A stretch of DNA of 45,356 bases from Candidatus Thioglobus sp. REDSEA-S12_B1 (GTDB taxonomy: Bacteria > Pseudomonadota > Gammaproteobacteria > PS1 > Pseudothioglobaceae). The stretch is from assembly GCA_001628405.1 (NCBI GenBank), contig LURN01000005.1:1-45356 (forward strand), in the 5' to 3' direction. Shown here piece after piece: positions 27,105 to 36,062 of this stretch (positions within the stretch are counted from its first letter, which is position 1; every line of letters starts with the position of its first letter). Made by a program: the position numbers and the translations under genes. A model generated the notes under the pieces. It saw only the letters and a program-made list of their open reading frames with translations. It was not told where the DNA came from and made no database searches.

Positions 27105-27680
27105 ATGTTATCTAAGCCAGCCAGAAGAGATTTAAAACATAATAGAACGATTAAAGGCAAAGGCTATAAGAGAGAAGATGGTTTATGGGATATTGAAGTT
27201 TTTCTAATTGATAGCAAAACCTACACCTTTAATAATAAACACCGAGAGTATATTAGTGCCGGGGAACCTCTTCATGATATGGCCCTGAGATTAACCCTAG
27301 ATGACAAAAGAAAAATTATCGATATCGAGGCAGAAATTAACGCGTCACCTTACAATATTTGCCCGCAAGCGGTAAAAAATTGTCAAAAACTAAAGGGTGA
27401 GTATGTCATTGCCGGATTCAATAGAAAGGTTATTAAAGCTTTAGGAGGCGAAAAAGGTTGTAGGCATATTACTGACCTTCTTGCATATGCTGGAACTATC
27501 GCGTATCAAACACTTTGGAAAGAAAAAACAGGTGGCGAGTCAGAAACTATTACTCTAGAGGAGGCAAAATCCATAGAGAAGAAATTTGCAAACTCATGTT
27601 TTGCTTTTAAAAAGGATGGAGAGGTTTATAATGAATATAAGGAAATATTAATCGGTAAATTAGAAAAAGTTAAAAAATAA
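27105..27680 (+). CDS. DUF2889 family protein of unknown function
   Basis: The 191-residue protein matches my recollection of DUF2889: an N-terminal RRDLKHNRTIKGKGYKREDG motif, WDIEVFLIDSKTYTF, a GEPLHDMALRLTLD strand pair, and a C-terminal GEKGCRHITDLLAYAGTIA helix with a Cys-His pair. It has no signal peptide or membrane segment. The biochemical role is not established. Family members often lie beside acyl-CoA and aromatic-degradation genes, as here between the NMO-like gene and fadD. Confidence 0.75.
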   Translation: MLSKPARRDLKHNRTIKGKGYKREDGLWDIEVFLIDSKTYTFNNKHREYISAGEPLHDMALRLTLDDKRKIIDIEAEINASPYNICPQAVKNCQKLKGEYVIAGFNRKVIKALGGEKGCRHITDLLAYAGTIAYQTLWKEKTGGESETITLEEAKSIEKKFANSCFAFKKDGEVYNEYKEILIGKLEKVKK

Positions 27681-27692
27681 TGAGGTGATAAG

Positions 27693-29333
27693 ATGGCAGT
27701 AAACATACCAAATAAACTTGAAGATACAGATTTTTTTAAAGAAAATGGAAACTTAGTAGAGTTCTTTGATAACTGTTGTAACGAGCATCAAGACAAAATA
27801 GCATTCGAGAGTTTTGGGGTAGAGATGTCTTACAATGATCTATCTGTTCAGGTGAACTCTTTTGCCTCATGGCTGAGTAGTAACTTTCAGGTAGGTGATA
27901 GGATTGCCGTTATGATGCCTAATATGTTAGCTTATCCAATAATCGTTTATGGCGCATTGAAAGCAGGTATTGTTGTTGTCAATATTAATCCGCTGTATAC
28001 CCAAAGAGAGCTTGAGCATGTCCTTAGGGATAGCGAAGCTAAATTATTGTTGGTATGGGAAGGAGTTGCTAATGTTGCTGCTAAATCAGACCTTGCGAGT
28101 GTTGAAAAAGTCCTTATAACAACTGTTGGGGATCTTCTAGGCTTCAAGGGAAAGATCATAAATTTAGTGACTAGAAAAGTTAAAAAGTTGGTACCTAAGT
28201 ACCAAATTGATAGTTCAGAAATGTTCCTTAACGTTTTGCAGGAGAATGAAGGCTCAAAGCTTTCCTCAATTGATATTCCGATTGAGACTACAGCTTTCCT
28301 TCAATATACTGGAGGAACGACTGGTGTTTCTAAAGGAGCTATTCTGACCCACCGAAATATTTTGGCTAACATTATCCAAGCTTTCTTTACAATAGATCCA
28401 AAAATGTACGATGACTCAAGAAGTGAACAAAGAATTGCTATTTGTCCTTTGCCTCTGTATCACATTTTTGCCCTAACTGTCCACAACTTCATGCTGTTCC
28501 ATATTGGTGGAAAAAGCGTACTAATTACTAATCCTAGGGATCTAAAAACTTTCGTTTCAATAATGAAGAAACATAAATTTCATATGATATCTGGTGTGAA
28601 TACGCTTTATGAGGCGCTATTGAATTACGATGGTTTTAAAGAGTTAGATTTTAGCAACCTGCTCATGTCTTTGAGCGGAGGTATGGCGGCACTTGATACA
28701 ACAGCAAAAAGATGGGTAGAGTTAACTAAGTCTGTAATTTGGCAAGCATATGGCTTGACTGAGACATCACCATTAGTAAGCGTTAACGACTACAGGCAGA
28801 CAGAATTTAATGGCTCCGTTGGACTTCCTGCAGCCTACACTGAAATTGAAATTAGGGATGAAAGTGGAAATGCTCTTACAGAAACAAATGCTGTTGGTGA
28901 ACTTTGTGTCAGAGGTCCACAGGTTATGAGTGGATATTGGAAATCAGAAGTCTCTGGACTTGATGAGAACAACTGGTTCATGACTGGCGATATTGCACGA
29001 ATTGATGAAACAGGTAATATTTTTATCGTAGATCGTAAGAAAGATATGATCATTATCTCAGGTTTTAATGTCTTTCCAAACGAGGTTGAGGCAGTTGTCA
29101 ATGAGCACCCTGCTGTTCTTGAGTGTGGTTGTGTTGGTGTTGAGGGAGAGGATTCTCAAGAGCTTGTGAAGGTCTTTATTGTTCTTCATGATGGACAAAG
29201 TGTCAGTGAGGATGAAATTATTAGTTTCTGTAGAGAAAAGTTAACAGCTTATAAAGTTCCAAAGCAAATAGAATTTATCAAAGAGATTCCAAAAACTAAT
29301 GTTGGAAAAGTTCTAAGAAGAGAATTAAAATAA
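27693..29333 (+). CDS. fadD: Long-chain fatty acid-CoA ligase
   Basis: The 546-residue adenylate-forming enzyme has the P-loop YTGGTTGVSKGAILTH (about 204), YGLTETSPLVSV (about 353), the hinge motif DRKKDMIIISGFNVFPNEVE (about 447) and the catalytic Lys in TNVGKVLRRELK at the C-terminus. It activates free fatty acids to acyl-CoA with ATP and CoA, supplying the upstream FadE-thiolase enzymes. Chain-length preference cannot be read from sequence. It is the last gene of the operon and converges on the RpiR-type gene with 15 bases between. Confidence 0.92.
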   Translation: MAVNIPNKLEDTDFFKENGNLVEFFDNCCNEHQDKIAFESFGVEMSYNDLSVQVNSFASWLSSNFQVGDRIAVMMPNMLAYPIIVYGALKAGIVVVNINPLYTQRELEHVLRDSEAKLLLVWEGVANVAAKSDLASVEKVLITTVGDLLGFKGKIINLVTRKVKKLVPKYQIDSSEMFLNVLQENEGSKLSSIDIPIETTAFLQYTGGTTGVSKGAILTHRNILANIIQAFFTIDPKMYDDSRSEQRIAICPLPLYHIFALTVHNFMLFHIGGKSVLITNPRDLKTFVSIMKKHKFHMISGVNTLYEALLNYDGFKELDFSNLLMSLSGGMAALDTTAKRWVELTKSVIWQAYGLTETSPLVSVNDYRQTEFNGSVGLPAAYTEIEIRDESGNALTETNAVGELCVRGPQVMSGYWKSEVSGLDENNWFMTGDIARIDETGNIFIVDRKKDMIIISGFNVFPNEVEAVVNEHPAVLECGCVGVEGEDSQELVKVFIVLHDGQSVSEDEIISFCREKLTAYKVPKQIEFIKEIPKTNVGKVLRRELK

Positions 29334-29348
29334 AATTGATAGAACTAT

Positions 29349-30230
29349 CTATTGACTAGGTCTAATATAGGCACCCATTTCAGAAAGCTCGTCTTCAAAT
29401 TTTTTGATTCGAGTCAGCATTTTTTTACCGCCTTTTGTGACAATCTGTGAAACTAGAATTTCTGAGAATGCTGCATATGGCAAGATACTTGGAAGGAAGT
29501 TAAGAGTCTCATTGCCTAGTGCGACTATAATATCTGCATTTGAAGCTGCTTGAGAAGTATACATATCGGTTGCCACAATAATAAAAGCCTCCCTCTTCTT
29601 GATCTTATCAAGCGCCTTTGTTGTTTCAAGTGATAAAGGAGATGCACCAAATACAACCACAACATCATTTGCATTAATTTGAGAAATTTCACTAAGTAAC
29701 ATGCCTTCTTGGCCACGAATCAATTTTGTTTTTGGAAGAACAAAATGAAGAAGATAATGCAAATAAAATGCCATTGAAAAACTACTTCTCATTCCTAGTA
29801 TATATACAGTCTCAGCCTTCATTAATTTATCAACTGATGAGTCAATAGCTTTATAGGTTTTCTCATTAAAGGCTCCAGAGAGAGACTTATATACGTTCGC
29901 TTCTGCATCGGAAAAAGGATTTTTATGTTTTTCGTTCAGGAGATCTTTCGCATGAGAAGTAAAGTTAGAGACTGGCATCTGGGATGCAGCTTTTTTATAT
30001 ATTGTTTTGAATTCATCATATCGTTTAAAGCCTAATAGGGTAATTAAACGCACCATTGTCGAAGGGTTAACGCCAGCATTTGAGGCAACAGTTCGTATTG
30101 AATGTAAAGGAATCTCCGCAGGATTATCCATTACATATTTGGCTGCTTTTTTAACCTCTTTTGAAAAACTTACGTATCCATTAGAGAGTTTTTTATTAAT
30201 TTCAGTAGTTGAAAAGTTATTAGAACTCAT
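29349..30230 (-). CDS. MurR/RpiR family regulator with SIS domain
   Basis: The 293-residue protein has an N-terminal RpiR helix-turn-helix (IRTVASNAGVNPSTMVRLIT, LLGFKRYDEFKTIYKKA) and a SIS domain from about 125 (VYILGMRSSFSMAFYLHYLL, DVVVVFGASPLSLETTKAL), a phosphosugar-binding fold also used by RpiR proteins in other catabolic systems. It diverges from the TAXI transporter, 151 bases apart, and probably regulates it. Confidence 0.92.
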   Translation of the reverse strand: MSSNNFSTTEINKKLSNGYVSFSKEVKKAAKYVMDNPAEIPLHSIRTVASNAGVNPSTMVRLITLLGFKRYDEFKTIYKKAASQMPVSNFTSHAKDLLNEKHKNPFSDAEANVYKSLSGAFNEKTYKAIDSSVDKLMKAETVYILGMRSSFSMAFYLHYLLHFVLPKTKLIRGQEGMLLSEISQINANDVVVVFGASPLSLETTKALDKIKKREAFIIVATDMYTSQAASNADIIVALGNETLNFLPSILPYAAFSEILVSQIVTKGGKKMLTRIKKFEDELSEMGAYIRPSQ

Positions 30231-30277
30231 AGAGGTTATTCTACTATAAATATGGCTAAATAAACCTCAACAAAATG

Positions 30278-30291
30278 AAAACACTTGTTTT
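30278..30291 (+). promoter_or_regulatory. Candidate RpiR operator upstream of the TAXI gene
   Basis: The palindrome AAAAC-ACTT-GTTTT lies between the divergent rpiR-type and TAXI genes, about 15 bases upstream of the candidate -35. The same AAAAC-N4-GTTTT arrangement recurs at 33983-33996, before the aminotransferase gene. Assigning it to the RpiR protein is inference. Confidence 0.35.
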
Positions 30292-30306
30292 TTATCTGTA
30301 TTAATA

Positions 30307-30336
30307 TTGAAACAATTGTACTAAATATGGTATAAC
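30307..30336 (+). promoter_or_regulatory. Candidate promoter of the TAXI transporter operon
   Basis: TTGAAA at 30307-30312 and TATAAC at 30331-30336 are separated by 18 bases, 45 bases before the TAXI ATG, which itself follows a strong AAAGGAG ribosome binding site. It is a moderately good sigma70-like match. Confidence 0.5.
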
Positions 30337-30381
30337 TTATTTGGACTTAAATTTTTTGTCTAACTAAACAAAGGAGATAAA

Positions 30382-31365
30382 ATGAAGAAGATTAATTTTT
30401 TTAGTGGCGCTCTTGCCGCTGCTGTTTTAAGTAGTATGACGGTGTCAGCTCCAGTAATTGCTGGTGATACATTTGTCACAATCGGAACTGGTGGCGTGAC
30501 GGGAGTTTATTACCCAACCGGTGGTTCTATTTGTAGACTAGTCAACAAAGATAGAGCAAGTCACGGCGTTCGCTGCACAGTTGAGTCAACTGGTGGATCA
30601 GTCTATAACATCAATACCATTCGTGCAGGAGAGTTAGATTTAGGTGTGGCTCAGTCAGACTGGCAGTACCATGCTTATAATGGAACAAGTAAGTTTGCTG
30701 ATGCGGGTGCATTCACAGATTTAAGAGCTGTATTTTCAGTTCACCCAGAGCCTTTCACGGTAGTTGCTAGAGCTGACTCTGGTATTCGCAACCTTGAAGA
30801 CCTTAAAGGTAAAAGAGTCAACATAGGAAATCCTGGTTCTGGTCAAAGAGGAACTATGGAAGTGCTAATGGATGCACTTGGTTGGGATAAATCAACCTTT
30901 GCTCTTGCTTCTGAACTTAAGTCTTCAGAGCAATCAAAAGCACTTTGCGACAATAAGATTGATGCGATGGTCTTTACTGTTGGTCACCCTTCAGGGTCAA
31001 TCAAAGAGGCAACAACTTCTTGTGACAGCGTCTTAGTTAATGTGACTGGTGCTGCAGTTGATGGACTAGTAGCTAATAATGACTTCTATCGAACTGCTAC
31101 TATCCCAGGTGGTATGTACAATGGAAACCCAGATGACACAGTTACATTTGGTGTGGGTGCAACAGTTGTTTCTTCAACTGCGACTTCTGAGCATGTAATT
31201 CATAGCATTGTAAAGGGCGTTTTCGAAAACTTTGATAGTTTTAAAAAGCTTCACCCTGCATTTGCTAACTTGAAGAAAGAAGAAATGATTTCTGATGGTT
31301 TGTCTGCACCTCTTCATGATGGTGCTGCAAGATATTACAAAGAAGCTGGATTAATGAAGTGGTAA
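30382..31365 (+). CDS. TAXI family TRAP transporter solute-binding protein
   Basis: The 327-residue periplasmic protein has a signal peptide (charged MKKINFF, hydrophobic core, probable cleavage after about residue 27) followed by the TAXI hallmark [20 protein letters not shown], then [20 protein letters not shown] and [20 protein letters not shown]. It should capture a small organic acid or amino acid and deliver it to the fused permease encoded next. The ligand is unknown; TAXI proteins are often linked to glutamate, glutamine or aromatic-acid uptake. Confidence 0.94.
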   Translation: MKKINFFSGALAAAVLSSMTVSAPVIAGDTFVTIGTGGVTGVYYPTGGSICRLVNKDRASHGVRCTVESTGGSVYNINTIRAGELDLGVAQSDWQYHAYNGTSKFADAGAFTDLRAVFSVHPEPFTVVARADSGIRNLEDLKGKRVNIGNPGSGQRGTMEVLMDALGWDKSTFALASELKSSEQSKALCDNKIDAMVFTVGHPSGSIKEATTSCDSVLVNVTGAAVDGLVANNDFYRTATIPGGMYNGNPDDTVTFGVGATVVSSTATSEHVIHSIVKGVFENFDSFKKLHPAFANLKKEEMISDGLSAPLHDGAARYYKEAGLMKW

Positions 31366-31382
31366 GATTCAATTAATAAAGA

Positions 31383-31411
31383 AAAGGATGGCGTTGCCAT
31401 CCTTTTTTTTT
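31383..31411 (+). terminator. Intrinsic terminator between binding protein and permease genes
   Basis: A 10-bp stem (AAAGGATGGC at 31383-31392, GCCATCCTTT at 31396-31405) with a GTT loop runs into further T residues to 31411. The permease ATG lies only 14 bases on, so partial termination here would give more binding protein than permease. Confidence 0.9.
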
Positions 31412-31424
31412 ATACAATATTCTT

Positions 31425-33977
31425 ATGGAAGTTGAATTAGAAACTGGAACCAGAAATCCTGAAAATGTACTAGTTAGAAACATACTAATCTATGTGGCCA
31501 TGGCCTGGTCAGTATTCCAGCTTTATGTTTCTTCCCCTCTTGTGCTTGAGGTAACTCCCTGGATGAATGCAGATGTAGTCAAGAGAGTGCATGTCTCTTT
31601 TGCCGGGTTTTTAGCCTTTTTAAGCTATCCAGCTTTAAAAAGATCCTCAAGAGTAAGTGTCCCATGGACTGACTGGGTTATGGGGTTTCTCATAGTCGCC
31701 TCTTGTTTATATTTGGTTTATAACCAAGTTTGGGATTCTCGGGCTTTTGAAATGCGTTTAGGTGTTCCAAACTCAACGGATTTATTTTTGAGTGTAATCG
31801 GACTTATTCTTCTATTAGAGGCAACTAGGAGATCCTTGGGTCCCCCATTAATGATTGTTGCAATTGTTGCTTTGACTTATGCATTTCTTGGGGCTGGAGG
31901 TTATGGAGGAGCCTCTTTAAATAAAATTGTCTCCCACATGTGGATAACCACCGAAGGTGCATTTGGTATCGCTGTTGGAGTCTCAGCAAGCATGGTTTTT
32001 TTGTTTGTCCTTTTTGGCGCACTGTTGGAGAGAGCTGGTGCTGGAAATTATTTTATTCGGGTAGCTTATTCACTCACAGGGCATTATCGAGGAGGTCCTG
32101 CAAAGGCTGCAGTGGTATCGTCTGCTATGACTGGTATGATTTCTGGATCTTCGATTGCTAATGTTGTTACTACTGGCACATTTACAATCCCATTAATGAA
32201 AAGAGTAGGATTTCCCTCTGAAAAAGCTGGGGCAATCGAGGTGGCATCTTCTACTAATGGTCAGCTAACCCCGCCAATTATGGGTGCAGCTGCATTTTTA
32301 ATGGTTGAGTACGTTGGAGTTTCTTACATTGAAGTCATTAAGCATGCTTTTTTGCCTGCTGTTATTTCTTATATTGCACTGATCTATATTGTTCACTTGG
32401 AAGCATTAAAATCCGGAATGGAAGGGCTTAAGAGAACCAATAAGCTTAATAGAATAGATAGACTAATTGGTATTTCAAGTGTTCTGATTGTTCTGGGCGC
32501 TCTTGTGTGGGTGCTACCGCCTTTCTTCGAATTTATCAAAACATTTGCAGGAGATTCAACCACATTGATTGTTGGATTAATTTTGGTTTTTTGTTACCTT
32601 GGACTCTTGTATTCAGTTTCAAAAATGCCAGATTTGCCTTCAGGAGAAATAATCGAAATTCCTGAAATAGGTAGAACAGTTAAGACAGGTCTGCATTTTT
32701 TACTACCAGTCGTTTTGTTGATTTGGCTTCTAACTGTCGAACGATTTTCTCCCGAAACTTCTGTTTACTGGGCGACTATGTTCATGATGTTTATAGTGCT
32801 AACACAGAAGTTAATCTTAGCAATTTTTCGTCGCCAATCAAATCTTGTAATGCATCTATTATCAAGTTTGACAGATTTAAAGCACGGTTTTGTAAATGGA
32901 GCTAGAAACATGATTGGAGTAGGAGTTGCTACTACTGCGGCAGGCATCATTGTTGGAACAGTTACTCTAACTGGGGTTGGGCAATTAATAATCGGTTGGG
33001 TTGAATTTATTGCTGCAGGAAACTTATTTTTAATTTTACTTTTTACTGCAATGATAAGCCTTATTTTGGGGATGGGCTTACCGACAACAGCAAACTATAT
33101 AGTCGTTTCAAGTTTAATGGCGCCGGTCATTATGAGTTTAGGTGCAGCAAATAATGTGGCCATTCCTCTCATTGCAGCACATATGTTTGTTTTTTATTTT
33201 GGTATTTTGGCTGATGATACGCCACCAGTTGGTCTGGCTGCTTATGCTGCTGCAGCTATTTCAAAGGGTGACCCAATAAGAACTGGAATTCAGGGCTTCA
33301 TTTATGATATGAGGACAGCCGTACTTCCATTTATTTTTATATTTAATACTCAGTTACTGATGATTGGTATAGACAGTGTAATTAGTTTTATTTCCGTTGT
33401 AACCTCCTCTGTTATTGCAATTCTGCTTTTTGCAGCTGCCACTCAAGGCTATTGGCTAGTTAAAAATCGTCTTTGGGAGACTATTTTGATGTTAATAGTG
33501 GCATTTATGTTTTTTAGGCCTGGTTATTTTTGGGATAAGGTTGACCCTCCGTATGAAAATATTTCTGGACAGGAATTATTTACCATAGCTGATAATATGA
33601 GTGAGGGAGAGTCAATACGTTTTGTGGTTGAAGGAGAGACAATTGAAGGTGTTCAGAGAAGTTACACTTTTTTATTGCCATTAGCTGATGGGCTAACAGG
33701 TAGAGAAAGAGTGAATAATACCGGATTACAAATAGATGATTTATTTGGCGATATGGAGGTGGCAATGGTGCTTCCAGGAATCTCAAGTAGTCGAGCAATT
33801 AATAAGCAAGTTGAATCAATCAAAGTTGCTGGTGTTGATAGTGGCTGGATTATTACATCAGTTCTTAAAGAGAGGGAGACTATGCCTAAACAGATTGTCT
33901 ACATTCCAGCAATTTTGTTAATCGGGCTGGTTGGCATGGTGCAATTACGAAGAAAGCGAGCAGTTAACGGAAACTAA
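31425..33977 (+). CDS. TRAP transporter fused permease (DctQ-DctM type) with C-terminal DUF3394-like domain
   Basis: The 850-residue protein has many hydrophobic segments. The first few (about residues 20-110) stand for the small DctQ-like part; the large DctM-like part carries GGPAKAAVVSSAMTGMISGS and SIANVVTTGTFTIPLMKR, EVASSTNGQLTPPIMGAAAF, LILGMGLPTTANYIVVSSLM and DDTPPVGLAAYAAAAISKGD. After about residue 690 a mainly soluble tail resembling DUF3394 follows, ending in one more membrane segment and a basic end. It uses an ion gradient to import the ligand of the TAXI protein. Confidence 0.93.
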   Translation: MEVELETGTRNPENVLVRNILIYVAMAWSVFQLYVSSPLVLEVTPWMNADVVKRVHVSFAGFLAFLSYPALKRSSRVSVPWTDWVMGFLIVASCLYLVYNQVWDSRAFEMRLGVPNSTDLFLSVIGLILLLEATRRSLGPPLMIVAIVALTYAFLGAGGYGGASLNKIVSHMWITTEGAFGIAVGVSASMVFLFVLFGALLERAGAGNYFIRVAYSLTGHYRGGPAKAAVVSSAMTGMISGSSIANVVTTGTFTIPLMKRVGFPSEKAGAIEVASSTNGQLTPPIMGAAAFLMVEYVGVSYIEVIKHAFLPAVISYIALIYIVHLEALKSGMEGLKRTNKLNRIDRLIGISSVLIVLGALVWVLPPFFEFIKTFAGDSTTLIVGLILVFCYLGLLYSVSKMPDLPSGEIIEIPEIGRTVKTGLHFLLPVVLLIWLLTVERFSPETSVYWATMFMMFIVLTQKLILAIFRRQSNLVMHLLSSLTDLKHGFVNGARNMIGVGVATTAAGIIVGTVTLTGVGQLIIGWVEFIAAGNLFLILLFTAMISLILGMGLPTTANYIVVSSLMAPVIMSLGAANNVAIPLIAAHMFVFYFGILADDTPPVGLAAYAAAAISKGDPIRTGIQGFIYDMRTAVLPFIFIFNTQLLMIGIDSVISFISVVTSSVIAILLFAAATQGYWLVKNRLWETILMLIVAFMFFRPGYFWDKVDPPYENISGQELFTIADNMSEGESIRFVVEGETIEGVQRSYTFLLPLADGLTGRERVNNTGLQIDDLFGDMEVAMVLPGISSSRAINKQVESIKVAGVDSGWIITSVLKERETMPKQIVYIPAILLIGLVGMVQLRRKRAVNGN

Positions 33978-33979
33978 TA

Positions 33980-34005
33980 AATAAAACAAAAGTTTTATTT
34001 TTATT
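33980..34005 (+). terminator. AT-rich hairpin after the permease gene, possibly an operator as well
   Basis: AATAAAAC (33980-33987) pairs with GTTTTATT (33992-33999) around an AAAA loop, followed by T-rich sequence. As a terminator it is weak because the stem is nearly all A-T. It contains the AAAAC-N4-GTTTT palindrome that also precedes the transporter operon, so it may instead, or also, be a regulator site for the next gene. Confidence 0.4.
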
Positions 34006-34068
34006 AAAAAAATAAAACATATATTTCTGGTATTCTAATATTTCAAATACATAGTTTTCATAAGTAGC

Positions 34069-35310
34069 ATGAAAATACAAAAAAATATTCAAAGTTTAAA
34101 AACTTCAGCGACACTAGCAATCAATGAGCTTTCTCAGCAATTGATTGGTGAAGGAAAAGAGGTTTATAAGTTTGGGCTTGGGCAGTCGCCTTTTCCAGTA
34201 CCTAGAGTGATTGTTGATGAGTTAAAAAATCATGCACATCAAAAGGATTATTTAAATGTATCTGGCCTCTTGGAGCTTAGAGAGGAAGTTGCTAGATATC
34301 ATTCAAAAAAGAATCAATACTCGTATGATGCCCAAAATGTCATTATTGGACCGGGTTCAAAGGAATTGATTTTTCAAATTCAAATGGCATTAGATTGTGA
34401 TTTATTGCTTCCAAGTCCAAGCTGGGTATCTTATGAACCCCAGGCACAGATGATAAATAAAAAAGTTCATTGGATTGAATCATCTGCAGATAGTAATTGG
34501 CATCTCAGCCCTGAGAGTCTTGATAAAGCATGTGAAAAACTGAAGTCAGTTAATAAACTTTTGATCTTGAATTCTCCAAATAACCCTTCTGGAACAACAC
34601 ATGATAATCTTAGAGAGTTCGCTGAAGTTGCTAAAAAACACAACGTTACTATTATCGCTGATGAGATTTATGCTGAGCTAGATTTCTCAGGTGAGTATAA
34701 GTCATTGACTCATTTCTACCCTGAAAATACAATTATTAGCAGTGGGCTGAGTAAATGGTGCGGCGCAGGAGGCTGGAGGATAGGAACTTTAACATTTCCT
34801 AATGAGTTAAGCTTTATTAAAGACAGCGTTAGAGCTATTGCAAGTGAAACTTATACTGCGGTCAGCGCCCCTATTCAGTTTGCAGCAGTTAAAGCATACT
34901 CTGAAGATCACTCAGTTTTTTTAAGCCATTCGAGACTTATTTTAAAAGCGATTGCAGATTTTGTTCATCAAGAGTTGTCTTCTGTTGGCGTAGGATGCCA
35001 AAAACCTCAGGGTGGTTTTTATATGATTTGTGACTTTTCAAATATTTCAAAAATTTCTAATAAAATTAAAGATGACAAACTACTTTGCCAAGTAATTCTG
35101 AATGAAGTTGGTTTCGCAATGCTACCTGGTTCTGACTTTGGCTTAGAAAAAAGTAAATTATTGTCTCGAATTGCTTTTGTCGATTTTGATGGTGCTGAGG
35201 CTCTAAGATTAATTGCTGAAGATCAATTTTCTATTGATCAGTTAGATGGAATCTGTCCAAGAATTACTGAAGGTATTTCACTTTTAAAAGATTGGATTAA
35301 TAATAATTAA
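34069..35310 (+). CDS. PLP-dependent class I/II aminotransferase
   Basis: The 413-residue protein is a fold-type I aminotransferase: YLNVSGLLELREEVARYHSK, the cofactor loop GPGSKELIFQ, LNSPNNPSGTTHDNLREFAE, IIADEIYAELDFSGEY, the Schiff-base Lys in SSGLSKWCGAGGWRIG, and a C-terminal substrate-binding SRIAFVDFDG. It resembles aspartate or aromatic aminotransferases, but the substrate is not evident. It sits behind the TRAP transporter with its own 91-base leader, so it may process the imported compound. Confidence 0.9.
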   Translation: MKIQKNIQSLKTSATLAINELSQQLIGEGKEVYKFGLGQSPFPVPRVIVDELKNHAHQKDYLNVSGLLELREEVARYHSKKNQYSYDAQNVIIGPGSKELIFQIQMALDCDLLLPSPSWVSYEPQAQMINKKVHWIESSADSNWHLSPESLDKACEKLKSVNKLLILNSPNNPSGTTHDNLREFAEVAKKHNVTIIADEIYAELDFSGEYKSLTHFYPENTIISSGLSKWCGAGGWRIGTLTFPNELSFIKDSVRAIASETYTAVSAPIQFAAVKAYSEDHSVFLSHSRLILKAIADFVHQELSSVGVGCQKPQGGFYMICDFSNISKISNKIKDDKLLCQVILNEVGFAMLPGSDFGLEKSKLLSRIAFVDFDGAEALRLIAEDQFSIDQLDGICPRITEGISLLKDWINNN

Positions 35311-35414
35311 TCTCTCATTTGAGACTGAAACTAAGACAAAGAGTTCCTAAATTTTGGGAGAATGATTAAGTCTTAAAGAGCCAGAATGATGTAAATTTTT
35401 ACTTAGCACCAAGG

Positions 35415-35439
35415 GTTATAATATTAATTTATTTATAAC
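35415..35439 (+). promoter_or_regulatory. Candidate promoter with inverted repeat before tdk
   Basis: In the 143-base gap before tdk, a perfect TATAAT at 35417-35422 lies inside a 7-bp inverted repeat (GTTATAA at 35415-35421, TTATAAC at 35433-35439). No good -35 is visible at the right distance. It is the only promoter-like signal in this gap. Confidence 0.3.
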
Positions 35440-35453
35440 TCAGGGTTTGTATT

Positions 35454-36035
35454 GTGGCGAAGCTTTACTTTTATTACTCTGCAATGAATGCAGGTAAATC
35501 AACCTCTCTTCTTCAATCAGCATATAACTATAAAGAGAGGGGTATGACTCCTTTTATACTATCAGCTGCAATTGATAATCGCTATAGTGTTGGAAAAGTA
35601 ACCTCCAGAATTGGACTTGAGGCAGAGGCGCATCTTTTTCATAAAGATGATGACTTGTTTAAAATCTTATCTGATCAAAATCTTAAGCATTCAATTGACT
35701 GTGTATTAATTGATGAAAGTCAATTTCTAAGTAGAGAGCAAGTTAAGCAGCTCTCGCAAGCTGTTGATCAATTGGATATCCCAGTTCTTTGTTATGGGAT
35801 AAGAACTGATTTTAGAGGTGAGCTTTTCCCTGGAAGTCAGCATCTCCTTGCATGGGCAGATAACTTAATTGAGCTTAAAACTATTTGTCACTGTGGAAGT
35901 AAGGCAACCATGGTGGTCCGGCTTGATGAAAAAGGAAAGGTAATCGAGGATGGCGATCAAGTCGTCATTGGTGGTAATGATCGCTATCAATCAATGTGCA
36001 GAAAGCATTTTGCTGAGCATATTTGGAAAGATTGA
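35454..36035 (+). CDS. tdk: Thymidine kinase
   Basis: The 193-residue protein has the TK1-type P-loop [20 protein letters not shown] near the N-terminus, the Walker B-like [10 protein letters not shown] around residue 83, the [16 protein letters not shown] lasso region and zinc cysteines (CHCGSKA, CRKHF). It phosphorylates thymidine for salvage. The start is GTG at 35454, fitting the conserved [12 protein letters not shown]-terminus. Confidence 0.96.
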   Translation: MAKLYFYYSAMNAGKSTSLLQSAYNYKERGMTPFILSAAIDNRYSVGKVTSRIGLEAEAHLFHKDDDLFKILSDQNLKHSIDCVLIDESQFLSREQVKQLSQAVDQLDIPVLCYGIRTDFRGELFPGSQHLLAWADNLIELKTICHCGSKATMVVRLDEKGKVIEDGDQVVIGGNDRYQSMCRKHFAEHIWKD

Positions 36036-36062
36036 GTGCTTTATAAAAATATATGACGCATT

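Noticed and set aside
29334-29348. GATAG-AA-CTATC palindrome between fadD and the RpiR-type gene as a bidirectional terminator
   Set aside because: The five-pair stem has a two-base loop and no T run on either side.
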